From positions 1 to 50,651 of the forward strand of contig JALDAH010000001.1 in assembly GCA_022729275.1 (NCBI GenBank): a stretch of DNA of 50,651 nucleotides. Reading direction: 5' to 3'. Made by a program: the position numbers and the translations under genes. Origin of the DNA: Candidatus Nanoanaerosalina archaeon (lineage in GTDB: Archaea > Nanohalarchaeota > Nanosalinia > Nanosalinales > Nanoanaerosalinaceae). Of this stretch, positions 24,549 to 33,721 are shown in pieces. The first letter of the stretch is position 1. Every line of letters starts with the position of its first letter. Below the pieces are notes generated by a model. It was not told where the DNA came from and made no database searches. It saw only the letters and a list, made by a program, of their open reading frames with translations.

Positions 24549-26837
24549 TTACGGTCTATGCTGCTCCATGTAAATTTCTTCTGAAACCGATATTCCTGAT
24601 CCCTCTTTTGAAACCCTGTAAAGATAAGATGTAACTGAATCCTCTAGATCTTTGTCATGGGTGATCAAAAGAAGCTGGTCCACTATAATCGATATATCCT
24701 CCCTAAGAGTATCCGACAAATCTGAAACAGTTCTTTCGTCAAGATTATGGGTTGGTTCATCCAACATCAAAACATTAAATCTTTTTCCAAGTACGGCTGA
24801 AAGCGCTAATCTCATGGTCAAAGCGGCTGAATGTCTTTCTCCACCCGAAACTTCACCCTCTACAGGTACCTTATTACCTCTTGAATCACAGATTTTCAGT
24901 ATATAATCCTCCTCTACACTGATCTCGATATCAGAATAATAATCATAGGGATATATATTGGCCCATATATCCTGCATAACGTCATTTAGATTCTCTATGA
25001 ATTGTTTCCTCAGTTGTTCCTGAGCTTCTTTAAGCTTTTTCCTAAAAGACACGAAAAAATCCTCTAAAATCCTGTATCTCTCAATATCCTCCTCAATATC
25101 ATCTATCAAAGACTTCCTCTCTTTCAGTTCTTCAACACGTTTTTTATACTGTTCAAGGACTTCTTTCTTTGATTCTTTCTCCTTTTCAACTACTCTTATA
25201 TCAGATTTAACATCATTGAATTTTTTCTCGATATTTTTGAATCGATCAATATCAAAATCGTTTTCCTCCCTACTTTTCTCAATAAATGTTAGGGCTTTCC
25301 TTCTCTCTTCTAACTTCTTCTTGAATTTGAAGACATCCTTCAATTTTTTCATCCTTTCCTTTTCCTCTTTCAGCTTTTCTCTGTTCAAATCCTTTAGCTT
25401 CTCTTCAAGTTCTTCTATTTTCCCTGATAAAACTTTCTTCTCAGATCTTTCTTCCCTTAGTTTTTTCTTTTTATCACTGATTTTTTCCTCAACATCCCCA
25501 AGTTTCAAGATATCGGCCCTCCTATTATTCAATTTCTGAAGTTCCTCAGATATCTCTTCAATCTTCTCTCCTATACTTTCTTTTCTTGATTCTAAATTTT
25601 TCTTCTCCTCTCTGAAGGATATGATTAACTCTTCTCTGTGTTCATCATCCAGATCTCTGTTGCAGGTCGGGCATTTTCCCTCAGCATCTGATAGTTGCTC
25701 GATGGAATCATCCAGGTTTTGTTTTTTACTTTTTAATCCGGATATCTTATCTTTATTATCATCCAACTTTTTCTTTTTCTTTTCTATAGATTTCTCAACG
25801 TCTTCCAGTTTTTCAAACTCTTCTTTATCTTCATTTAACTCTTCAATCTTTTTTTCAATTTTTCCAATGTTTTTATCCTTATATCCTACTTTGTTCTTCT
25901 TTTTGGAAAGTCTCTCCTTTACTTTTTCTGCCTTTGATATTTTTTCATCGATCTCAGAGATTTTTTTATCTATTTTATCTTTATCTTCAATATTTATCTC
26001 TTCCAATTCCTCCTCTAATTCGTCCAGATTCTCCTTTAAAGAATTAATCTCGCCTTTCACTTCCCCTATTTTTCTTTCCAATTTTTCGTGTTTCTTTTTG
26101 GCTTTTTTTTCTGATTCATACTTTTCATTTAAAACTTGCTTTTTTTCCGAGAGTTTTTTCCTCCTATCCTCAAGTTCTTCTATCTTATCCTCAATTTTTC
26201 CTCTTTTTTCCATAATTTTCTCAAAATCTTTCTCCTCAAAGCTCTCTTTGTTGTCCTTCAAATCACTCTCCTTGTATTCACGCTTGTTTCTCACAGAATT
26301 TTTAAGTTTCACAAGAGATTTGCGTGCTTTTTCAAATCTGTCCAACCCGAGAAGTTTATCTATTTTTTCTTTCCTTTCACCTGGTCGCATATCAAGAAAA
26401 AAATCCAGGGAGTTCTGTTCAGAAAAAACAATGGTGGTGAAAAGATCGAAGTTAAGACCTATAATTTCCTCGATTTTTTCAGATACCTCAGTTGCCTGAG
26501 GACCGGCAATCACATCACCTTCCTTTCTAAGAATCGATTTTGTGGTCCCTCTACCTCTCTTTATTATTCTCTCAACAGAATATGTATCCTCTATCTCAAA
26601 AACTATTTTTACTTTGGCCGAATCCTCTTGATTTGGAGATCTTCTAATTACATCATCTATATTTATCCTTCTCTCCTTTATAGATGGTAAAGTTCCGTAA
26701 AGACCAAAAACTATGGATTCAAGTACCGATGATTTTCCGGATCCCATCTCTCCCACCAGGGCATTTACCCCTCCATCAAAAACTAATTCTTCCTCCCTGT
26801 ATGATTTCCAGTTCTCCAGACCTACTTTTTTTATCAT
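24549..26837 (-). CDS. rad50: Rad50 double-strand-break repair ATPase
   Basis: This 762-residue SMC-like ATPase works with Mre11 at DNA ends. Walker A is GEMGSGKSS at residues 29-37. Long coiled-coil arms flank the zinc hook CPTC at residues 389-392. The C-terminal lobe has the signature VSGGERHSAAL and Walker B NVLMLDEPTHNLD. The arms are shorter than in most archaeal Rad50 (often near 880), so the molecule is compact. The start lies 4 bases after the mre11 stop. Its antisense strand gives long false frames because of Glu/Lys-rich codons. Confidence 0.95.
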   Translation of the reverse strand: MIKKVGLENWKSYREEELVFDGGVNALVGEMGSGKSSVLESIVFGLYGTLPSIKERRINIDDVIRRSPNQEDSAKVKIVFEIEDTYSVERIIKRGRGTTKSILRKEGDVIAGPQATEVSEKIEEIIGLNFDLFTTIVFSEQNSLDFFLDMRPGERKEKIDKLLGLDRFEKARKSLVKLKNSVRNKREYKESDLKDNKESFEEKDFEKIMEKRGKIEDKIEELEDRRKKLSEKKQVLNEKYESEKKAKKKHEKLERKIGEVKGEINSLKENLDELEEELEEINIEDKDKIDKKISEIDEKISKAEKVKERLSKKKNKVGYKDKNIGKIEKKIEELNEDKEEFEKLEDVEKSIEKKKKKLDDNKDKISGLKSKKQNLDDSIEQLSDAEGKCPTCNRDLDDEHREELIISFREEKKNLESRKESIGEKIEEISEELQKLNNRRADILKLGDVEEKISDKKKKLREERSEKKVLSGKIEELEEKLKDLNREKLKEEKERMKKLKDVFKFKKKLEERRKALTFIEKSREENDFDIDRFKNIEKKFNDVKSDIRVVEKEKESKKEVLEQYKKRVEELKERKSLIDDIEEDIERYRILEDFFVSFRKKLKEAQEQLRKQFIENLNDVMQDIWANIYPYDYYSDIEISVEEDYILKICDSRGNKVPVEGEVSGGERHSAALTMRLALSAVLGKRFNVLMLDEPTHNLDERTVSDLSDTLREDISIIVDQLLLITHDKDLEDSVTSYLYRVSKEGSGISVSEEIYMEQHRP

Positions 26838-26841
26838 TTAT

Positions 26842-28089
26842 TCAACCTCCAAAATAATCAAGTACGGTCTTTCCATCCTTCTTAACATCTTTCTCCTCGT
26901 TTTTTTCTTCATTTATTTTCTCCATGAAATCTTTAAGTTCTTCCAGGTTTTTTTCCTCAAACCTTTCAAGTACGGATTTTGTTTCTTCCTCACAGAGCTT
27001 CTCAAAAATTTCTCTTATACCATTAAAACTAAAATCCCTTGAAATATATCTGAAACCTAATTCATTAACCTTCTTTCCTGTATCAATACTCTTATCTGTA
27101 TCTTGAATCCCTTCTGTGTTATCACCTATCTTGATTATTGCGGAATCTATTTTTTCTCTTATCTCTTTATTACTAAAGGATGCTTCTGTTTTTCCCTTTA
27201 AAACAACCCTAACGAGAGGTTTCTTGTCTTTTTCTAATGATATATCTTCCACCTGTTCTATTAACTCATCCACTATCTCTCTGCCTTCCATTTCTGAGAC
27301 ATCAATTTCAAGGTGAAAAACGTCTCTAGGGGATTTTAATGGTTCAAAGCTGATATCTCTTTTTTCAGTATCTATAAAGATTATGCCCTTCTCTTCTTCA
27401 GCCTCTTTTTTCCTTACCTGTGTGGTTATGGTAGAACCTGGAAAAACGAGAGGCATCTCTCTGCTTTCAAAGTCAAGGTTTTTCCAGTGTATGTGCCCAT
27501 CTATAATGTAATCGAAACCATCTGGGATATCCGAAAGTGAAAGCCCCTTGTTTATTTTATCTGTATATACAAAATTCTCGATCGACTGGTGAAGCATCAG
27601 CACATTAATACCTTTTCTTGGTGTTGGACTCCAGTTTTTCAGTATCTCTGAAGCGTATCTTTCTGGTACACCTGACATACCAAAAATGTTAACCCTTTCA
27701 CCTTCTTTTTCAAGGGTGACATAATCGTTGTGAAGATGTATCAAAACTCCTGCCTCTTCCAACAGCTCTATAGGATTAACGTATTCGTTGCTCCTCCTCT
27801 CATGTGTGCCGTGTATTGCTATTACAGGTGTTTTATTATTTTTCCATCTATAATTTTTGATTCTTGCCGCATCATCTCTATCATCACCTAATAATTTGAA
27901 AATTTTGAATGCTTCCGAAAAAACTTCCTGGTTAGGTGTCTTAGAATCGAAAATATCACCTGGTAGGAGAACAGCATCTGCTTTTTTAGCCTTCTTAAAG
28001 GCTTCTCTTGCATTTTGGAAGCTGTCTTCATTTCTCTCAGAGTTCCACTTAAAACCAAAATGCGTGTCACTTACAACAGCTAATTTCAT
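26842..28089 (-). CDS. mre11: Mre11 nuclease
   Basis: The 415-residue metallophosphoesterase is the nuclease partner of Rad50. Motif I is SDTHFGF (D8, H10), motif II GDIFD (D45), motif III is HGTHERR at about residue 93, then LHQ (H167) and DGHIH (H199, H201). The Asn that normally bridges metals in GNHD is Thr here. A capping domain occupies about 230-300. The C-terminal region (residues about 340-415) is helical and Lys/Glu-rich and should contact Rad50. The tail DYFGG is short. Confidence 0.93.
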   Translation of the reverse strand: MKLAVVSDTHFGFKWNSERNEDSFQNAREAFKKAKKADAVLLPGDIFDSKTPNQEVFSEAFKIFKLLGDDRDDAARIKNYRWKNNKTPVIAIHGTHERRSNEYVNPIELLEEAGVLIHLHNDYVTLEKEGERVNIFGMSGVPERYASEILKNWSPTPRKGINVLMLHQSIENFVYTDKINKGLSLSDIPDGFDYIIDGHIHWKNLDFESREMPLVFPGSTITTQVRKKEAEEEKGIIFIDTEKRDISFEPLKSPRDVFHLEIDVSEMEGREIVDELIEQVEDISLEKDKKPLVRVVLKGKTEASFSNKEIREKIDSAIIKIGDNTEGIQDTDKSIDTGKKVNELGFRYISRDFSFNGIREIFEKLCEEETKSVLERFEEKNLEELKDFMEKINEEKNEEKDVKKDGKTVLDYFGG

Positions 28090-28158
28090 TAAAACATTTT
28101 TTCGGAACCGAATCTTAAAAACGGTATAGAAAATAAGGAAAAAAGGGATTTTATGGAG

Positions 28159-28749
28159 TTAATCCATCATCCCGATTATTTCTCCCTTTTCAAGGTCTAT
28201 AGGATCTATTCCTGCAAGACTTCCCATGAACATTAGACCTGATCTCTTCGATACATACACATTAAATTCCTGGGTCTCTTGTTCATCCTCCAACAACATC
28301 GTCACAACAAATATATCCTCATAGGTCTCCTGATCTATGGAGATCACTGTAATATTTATGTCGTCATCTACATCTCCAATCTGCTGCACGATGTAATCCG
28401 TAACCATCTCATCGATTTCATTAAGAGTGAATTCTTCGGTCTCGACCATTTCAGCTGGATACATCACTATAAATGTAAACGCAAAACCTATAAGCATCCC
28501 TAATAAGATGTTAACGAAGGGTCGCTCCCAAGTGCTTATAGCTTCTTCATCAGAAACAGGTTCTTCTTCGAGTTCAACTTCTCTATCTTCGATTTTGTTT
28601 TGTATCCATTCCTTCAAAGTTTTTCTGTTTTTCCCTTCTTTTTCAGCTTCAAGTAACTCTTCCAGATCTATTTTTTCATCTTTTCCAACTTCTTGTTTTA
28701 CTTCAGAAATGGTTCCATCAAGGATTTCACCATAATTTTCATCTGTCAT
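28159..28749 (-). CDS. Acidic single-pass membrane protein, unknown
   Basis: A 196-residue protein with an acidic cytoplasmic N-terminal domain (residues 1-75), one membrane helix (about 78-98, FVNILLGMLIGFAFTFIVMY) and an outer domain of about 95 residues with beta segments (DINITVISIDQE, FNVYVSKRSG). VYVSKRSGLMFMG near residue 165 resembles a motif in other small archaeal membrane proteins of unknown role. GGTG precedes the start (AGGTGTCAAG). It lies downstream of a divergent region shared with proS. Confidence 0.65.
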   Translation of the reverse strand: MTDENYGEILDGTISEVKQEVGKDEKIDLEELLEAEKEGKNRKTLKEWIQNKIEDREVELEEEPVSDEEAISTWERPFVNILLGMLIGFAFTFIVMYPAEMVETEEFTLNEIDEMVTDYIVQQIGDVDDDINITVISIDQETYEDIFVVTMLLEDEQETQEFNVYVSKRSGLMFMGSLAGIDPIDLEKGEIIGMMD

Positions 28750-28829
28750 CTTGACACCTAAACATTTATTAGGACTGATAGGTTAAAAAAATTAAGAAAG
28801 GTAAGGACTCGGGTTTTAAAAATGTTTAT

Positions 28830-28850
28830 CACCTAAAAAGTTTTTAGGTG
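28830..28850. promoter_or_regulatory. Perfect 21-base inverted repeat in the proS promoter
   Basis: Two 10-base arms, CACCTAAAAA and TTTTTAGGTG, face each other around one central G. A TATA-like TTTTAAAAATG at 28814-28823 should put transcription start near 28842, inside this repeat, so it could be an operator or a hairpin at the message 5' end. Part of the match arises from the common AGGTG ribosome-site form, so chance is not excluded. Confidence 0.45.
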
Positions 28851-28870
28851 GATTGTTTTGAAGGGTGAAT

Positions 28871-28987
28871 ATGTTCCACGAAGTTGAAGAAAAACTCTTA
28901 GTTGGAAATCTATTTGTGAACTCCACTTTTTTCTTGAACAAAAATTTGTTCAGACAAAATTTCTACAGAAGTGATAGATATGTCTAA
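28871..28987 (+). CDS. Possible 38-residue leader peptide overlapping the proS start
   Basis: An ATG at 28871 is preceded by GGGTGAAT, the ribosome-site form used in this window, and opens 38 codons (MFHEVEEKLLVGNLF at the start). Its TAA at 28985-28987 overlaps the proS start at 28980, so translation could be coupled. The peptide contains no proline, which argues against classical proline attenuation. No homologue is known to me. It may be chance in a roughly 135-base leader. Confidence 0.35.
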   Translation: MFHEVEEKLLVGNLFVNSTFFLNKNLFRQNFYRSDRYV

Positions 28988-30425
28988 AAAACAAGAACTG
29001 GGTATAACAGTAAAGAAAGATGAAAACATTTCAGAATGGTACACGCAGGTTGTTAAAAAGGCCGATCTTGCGGATTATGCACCTGTAAAGGGCTGTATGA
29101 TTATTAGACCATACGGTATGAAAATCTGGGAAAGGATAAAAAAGAAGTTCAACCAAATGATCGAAAACGAGGTTGATAACGCCTATTTCCCTCTGCTAAT
29201 ACCAGAATCATATCTTGAGAAAGAGAAGGATATCGTTGAGGGATTCAACCCTGAAGTCGCATGGGTTGAAAATGCAGGTAAAGACGGTAAACTGGAGGAA
29301 AGACTTGCTATAAGACCTACTTCTGAATCCATAATAGCGGAGTACATGTCAAAAAACATCAGAAGTTACAGGGATCTTCCTTTCAGGATAAATCAATGGG
29401 CGAACATAATGAGATGGGAGGCTACAGACACAAGACCTTTCCTAAGAACCCGAGAGTTCCTTTGGCAGGAAGGACACACAGCACATGAAAACAAACAAAA
29501 AGCAGATGAGGAAGTGTTAAAGAGACTGGATCAGTATGGACAACTCTACGAAGATATAATGGCGATACCTGTGTTAAAAGGAAGAAAACCAGAACACGAT
29601 AAGTTCCCTGGAGCTGCCATGACCACTACAGTCGAATGTTTGATGCCTGATGGTAAATCTATCCAGGGAGGTACATCTCATAACCTCGGAACAAATTTTG
29701 CAAACGCATTCGAAATAGAATACGAAGATGAATATCAGGAAAAACATCTATGCCACACAGCTTCTTGGGGTATATCTACTAGAGCGATAGGAGCACTTAT
29801 CCTGGCTCATGGTGACGACAAGGGCCTGGTGCTACCTCCAAATATATCTCCATTGGAAGTGATCATAGTGCCGATATTTGTAGGGAAGGACGATGAAAAG
29901 GTGGAAAAATTTTCGGAAAAGGTAAAAGAGAAACTCAACGGATTCAGGACAGAGATAGATTATGACAGGGAAAAGAGCCCTGGCTTTAAATTCAACCACT
30001 GGGAGCTCAGAGGAGTTCCTATTAGAATAGAAATAGGGCCTAACGAGGTCAAAAAAAAGAAATTAACAGTGGTAAGACGGGACAACGGTGAAAAAAAGAC
30101 CGTCAAACTTGGAAAAATAGAGGACAATGTTGAGGATATCTTGGAGGATATCCAGTACAGTCTCTACAAGAAACTAGAAGATTACAGGGAGGAACATACA
30201 AGTAAAGCTGAAAGTTTTGAGGAAATACTGGAAAATATTGATAAGAAGAAGGGTTATGTCAAAAGTTTCTGGTGTGGAAGAGAAGAGTGTGAAGAAATGG
30301 TAAAAGAAGAAGTGCATGCAGAGATTGTTCTGGTGCCTTTAAAGAGAGAAAACTTAGAAGGTGAAAAATGTGCGGTTTGTGGACAAACTGCCAAAGAAAT
30401 AGCTTATTTTGCTAAGAACTATTGA
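28980..30425 (+). CDS. proS: Prolyl-tRNA synthetase, archaeal/eukaryotic type
   Basis: 481 residues from MSKKQELGITVKKDEN. Motif 1 lies near DNAYFPLLIPESYLEKE, motif 2 is RFRINQW-like (LPFRINQWANIMRWE) with TRPFLRTREFLWQEGHTAH, and motif 3 is WGISTRAIGALILAHGDD near residue 270. The C-terminal anticodon-binding and zinc-binding domains include CGREECEEM and CAVCGQ, typical of the archaeal form that ends in a Tyr (FAKNY). ATG at 28980 is preferred to the GTG at 28971. Confidence 0.94.
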   Translation: MSKKQELGITVKKDENISEWYTQVVKKADLADYAPVKGCMIIRPYGMKIWERIKKKFNQMIENEVDNAYFPLLIPESYLEKEKDIVEGFNPEVAWVENAGKDGKLEERLAIRPTSESIIAEYMSKNIRSYRDLPFRINQWANIMRWEATDTRPFLRTREFLWQEGHTAHENKQKADEEVLKRLDQYGQLYEDIMAIPVLKGRKPEHDKFPGAAMTTTVECLMPDGKSIQGGTSHNLGTNFANAFEIEYEDEYQEKHLCHTASWGISTRAIGALILAHGDDKGLVLPPNISPLEVIIVPIFVGKDDEKVEKFSEKVKEKLNGFRTEIDYDREKSPGFKFNHWELRGVPIRIEIGPNEVKKKKLTVVRRDNGEKKTVKLGKIEDNVEDILEDIQYSLYKKLEDYREEHTSKAESFEEILENIDKKKGYVKSFWCGREECEEMVKEEVHAEIVLVPLKRENLEGEKCAVCGQTAKEIAYFAKNY

Positions 30426-30457
30426 AGGGTTTAAGAACTCTTCAGTGCCTTTATTTT

Positions 30458-30907
30458 TTAATGGTTGTGATTGTTTCTTTTTCTCCTTAATTCTCTTCTT
30501 CGTTTCCTTCTCTCCCTTTTATCAGTTCTTGAAGGAGCTCTCTCATAATGTTGTTCTTCTTCATCTACATTTTTCTCACTTTCAGGTTCTTTGGATGGAT
30601 CAGATTTTTCTTCGATGTTGCCCTCTATTTTTTCTTCTTCATCAATCTCCCCAATGCTTTCAATTCTCTTTTTCTCCCTGTATTTTTTGAAAACCATCAC
30701 TCCGATCCTTATAAGACCAACAGCTATTAGTAATGCTCCAATCCCCAACATTATATTTTGAACGTATGTGGCTATAAGTTCCAAATTAAACGGAAAGAAG
30801 TCCGGTATCTCTCCAACCTGTTCAATCACGGAATTGTACATTTCCATTATATAGAAACCTATCGCAAAAACAATTATACCTATGAAAAGGTTCGAGTATT
30901 TTCCCAT
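30458..30907 (-). CDS. Two-helix membrane protein with charged tail, unknown
   Basis: A 149-residue protein with helices at about 5-24 and 43-68 and a long C-terminal tail rich in Glu, Lys and Arg (residues about 75-149), ending basic (RRKRRRELRRKRNNHNH). The tail could contact nucleic acid or be disordered. It is convergent to proS and divergent from psmB. No family is recognised. Confidence 0.6.
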   Translation of the reverse strand: MGKYSNLFIGIIVFAIGFYIMEMYNSVIEQVGEIPDFFPFNLELIATYVQNIMLGIGALLIAVGLIRIGVMVFKKYREKKRIESIGEIDEEEKIEGNIEEKSDPSKEPESEKNVDEEEQHYERAPSRTDKRERRKRRRELRRKRNNHNH

Positions 30908-30979
30908 TGTAAAAAATTATGTCTTCATTACATAAAATATTTTACTGTCAAACATTCTAATCCGGATCACAAACAACCA

Positions 30980-30991
30980 CTTATTTAAATG
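30980..30991 (+). promoter_or_regulatory. TATA box of psmB
   Basis: CTTATTTAAATG matches an archaeal box A, about 50 bases before the psmB ATG. This leaves a leader of about 30 bases that contains GGTG at 31031-31034, 8 bases before the start codon. Confidence 0.5.
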
Positions 30992-31041
30992 TTAGAGTTG
31001 TAAGTTGTTTTAGAATTCTTGAAGCAGTCTGGTGTTTTACC

Positions 31042-31692
31042 ATGAATAGTATGGATGGACAGAAAATGCAAGGAAAAGATATGAAAAAGATGCAGACAGG
31101 TACAACTACACTTGGATTAATTACAGATAAAGGTGTTGTACTTGCAGCTGACAACCGAGCAACAATCGGTCATCTTAAAGCCTCAAAAAAAGCTAAAAAA
31201 GTTTTTAAACTACATGATGATATTGCGATGACTATTGCAGGATCAGTAGGAGATGCACAAAAAATCGTCAGGTTGATGAGGGCTCAAATCAATCTTTACA
31301 ATATTGAAAATAGAGATTTATCAGTAAAAGGCGCTTCAACTCTTCTATCAAATGTTTTAAATGCTAACAAGATGCTTCCATTCATGAATCAGTTTATAAT
31401 AGGTGGAACCAACCCGCAGGATGTTTTATATGATCTGGATCCTGTTGGAGGATTGATGGATCACAAAGAATTTACTGCAACTGGTTCAGGATCGCCTACA
31501 GCCTATGGTGTTTTAGAAGATAGGTATGAAGAGGATATTCCTCATGAAGAAGGTATTAAACTTGCAATAAGAGCTATAAAAGCAGCAAGTGAAAGAGATA
31601 CTGCTTCTGGGGACGGTATGGATGTAGTAACCATCACCGAAGAAGGTTACCAGGAACTCGATGAATCAGATATTGAAGAGTACCTTGGTTAA
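31042..31692 (+). CDS. psmB: 20S proteasome beta subunit
   Basis: The 216-residue precursor has a 20-residue propeptide ending KKMQTG, then TTTLGLI. Cleavage after G20 would expose T21 as the nucleophile. D37 and K53 match Asp17 and Lys33 of mature beta subunits. SGSGSPTAYGVLED and SGDGMDVVTI near 146 and 193 are family motifs, the latter with the Ser129/Asp166/Ser169 region. Ring alpha subunits are not in this window. The PAN-like ATPase at 4.4-5.8 kb is the likely partner. Confidence 0.95.
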   Translation: MNSMDGQKMQGKDMKKMQTGTTTLGLITDKGVVLAADNRATIGHLKASKKAKKVFKLHDDIAMTIAGSVGDAQKIVRLMRAQINLYNIENRDLSVKGASTLLSNVLNANKMLPFMNQFIIGGTNPQDVLYDLDPVGGLMDHKEFTATGSGSPTAYGVLEDRYEEDIPHEEGIKLAIRAIKAASERDTASGDGMDVVTITEEGYQELDESDIEEYLG

Positions 31693-31736
31693 AAAACATT
31701 TCATTTTAAAAAATATAACAAGGAGAGGATTTCTGA

Positions 31737-33614
31737 GTGACAGGATTAGACGAAGTAAAGAAGATGCTGCCGCATGATGCAGCCATACAGGAAGCGTGTT
31801 ATGAGGCATCCGATATAGTTTTCTATACGAGAAACAAGGATTTCTTCCTTAACAACGAAGATATAATTAAACAGATAGTATCAAATTTCAAGAAGAGAGT
31901 GGAAGTTAGACCAGCACCCAACATACGTGTAGATGCTTCCGAAGCCAAGAAGGTTATACAGAAACTCGTACCTGATGAGGCAGGACTTGGAAATATTCAT
32001 TTCCAGCCCGGTTTCGGTAAAGTGATAATAGAGGCAAAAAAACCTGGTCTAGTCATAGGAAAGTCTGGAAAAACCCTCGAAGAGATCAAGAAAAAAACAA
32101 GATGGATGCCTTTAGTCAACAGAATACCTGCGATAGATTCTAAAGTAGTCGATAGAGCACGTGAAATAATACAGGAAGGTTCAGAGTTCAGAAAAGATTT
32201 CTTAAATGATATAGGTAAAAAAATCCAGTTAAACAAATCGATAGGCAACGAATGGATCAGAATAACCGGACTTGGTAGTTGCAGGCAGGTAGGAAGATCC
32301 AGCTTTTTGCTTCAGACAGAGGAATCAAACGTTATGCTTGACTGTGGAATAAATCCTTCAGGAAAAGACAGGGATTCATACCCTATACTAAATGTGCCTG
32401 AACTTGATTTGAAGGCTCTCGATGCCGTGATTATCACTCATGCACACCTGGATCACTGCGGATTTTTACCCTATCTTTTTGCGTACGGCTACGATGGACC
32501 TGTTTACTGTACAGAACCCACAAGAGATCTTATGATACTCTTACAACTAGATTATCTGGATGTGCTTCACCGAGAAGGTAAAAGCTCTCCCTACGACTCA
32601 ACACATATCAAAGAAGAGATAAAAAGAACTATACCCCTCTCATATGGAGAAGTAGCGGACATAACTCCTGACATGAGACTCACATTTAACAACGCAGGAC
32701 ATATACTGGGAAGTGCTTCTGTGCATCTTCATATTGGTGAAGGTCTCCACAACATAGTCTACACAGGCGACATAAAATATGATAAGTCAGAGCTTCTAAG
32801 ACCTGCTGATCCAAAGTTCAACAGGGTTGAAACCCTGATCTTGGAATCCACATATGGTGATCAGAAGGACAAGAAGATTTCGAGAAAGAAATCGACAGAA
32901 CAATTCAAGAAGATGGTAAGGGAGACTATCAAAAACGATGGTCATGTTATCATACCTGCTTTTGCAGTTGGTAGATCTCAGGAAGTTATGATGCTTCTTG
33001 CGGAGGAAGCAGAGAAAGATTATTTCGATGTTCCTGTCTATCTTGACGGGATGATCTGGGATGCAACTGCTTTACATACAGCCTATCCAGAATATCTCTC
33101 CAAAAAAGTACAGAAAAAGATATTCAACGATGAAAATAATCCTTTCCTCCATGAATGTTTCCAGAGGATTGGCGGACAGGAGGAAAGAAGAGAAGTTGTT
33201 AAGGAAGATTCTAACGTTATACTTGCGACTTCTGGAATGATTTCAGGTGGCCCAATAATGTATTATCTCGATGAGCTTGCAGAAGACAAAAATAACAGAC
33301 TTATTTTTGTTGGGTACCAGGCAAAGGGCACATACGGCAACAAAATACAAAATGGAACAAAAAAAGTCACTTTCCCTGGCAACGAAAAACCAACAAAGAT
33401 GAACTTGGAAATAAAGACTGCCACGGGTTTTTCAGGACATTCAACCAAGAGCCAGCTTATAAACTATGTCTCCAATTTACCGAACAAACCCAAGAAAATC
33501 CTAACAAACCACGGAGACAGCAACGCAACTTTCAGACTTTCCTCAACCCTGCACAAAATGTTTAATATCAACACGACTTCTCCCAGAAACCTTGAGACCA
33601 TAAGACTGGACTGA
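31737..33614 (+). CDS. fttA: KH/beta-CASP ribonuclease, transcription termination factor FttA (aCPSF1)
   Basis: This 625-residue archaeal CPSF73-like nuclease processes and terminates nascent RNA. Residues 1-170 hold two KH-type domains (VIEAKKPGLVIGKSGKTLEE has the GxxG loop). The metallo-beta-lactamase domain starts with TGLGSCRQVGRSSFLL and has HAHLDHCGF near residue 236 and TGDIKYDKS. The beta-CASP domain and LTNHGD near the end complete the active site. The start is GTG at 31737, supported by AAGGAG about 13 bases upstream. It follows psmB by 44 bases. Confidence 0.95.
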   Translation: MTGLDEVKKMLPHDAAIQEACYEASDIVFYTRNKDFFLNNEDIIKQIVSNFKKRVEVRPAPNIRVDASEAKKVIQKLVPDEAGLGNIHFQPGFGKVIIEAKKPGLVIGKSGKTLEEIKKKTRWMPLVNRIPAIDSKVVDRAREIIQEGSEFRKDFLNDIGKKIQLNKSIGNEWIRITGLGSCRQVGRSSFLLQTEESNVMLDCGINPSGKDRDSYPILNVPELDLKALDAVIITHAHLDHCGFLPYLFAYGYDGPVYCTEPTRDLMILLQLDYLDVLHREGKSSPYDSTHIKEEIKRTIPLSYGEVADITPDMRLTFNNAGHILGSASVHLHIGEGLHNIVYTGDIKYDKSELLRPADPKFNRVETLILESTYGDQKDKKISRKKSTEQFKKMVRETIKNDGHVIIPAFAVGRSQEVMMLLAEEAEKDYFDVPVYLDGMIWDATALHTAYPEYLSKKVQKKIFNDENNPFLHECFQRIGGQEERREVVKEDSNVILATSGMISGGPIMYYLDELAEDKNNRLIFVGYQAKGTYGNKIQNGTKKVTFPGNEKPTKMNLEIKTATGFSGHSTKSQLINYVSNLPNKPKKILTNHGDSNATFRLSSTLHKMFNINTTSPRNLETIRLD

Positions 33615-33721
33615 TCCTGTTTTTCTTTTTTTCTTCTTTCCTACCAAACCTTTTTAAATGTTTATATAGATTACTTATAAACAAACATTTTCTTTTTAAG
33701 TATTTTTTTAGGAAGCCCAAA

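Noticed and set aside
24652..26499. Long plus-strand frames of 84-292 codons opposite rad50
   Set aside because: They are Ser/Phe/Leu-rich mirror images of the Lys/Glu-rich coiled coil of Rad50, with no domain or ribosome site.
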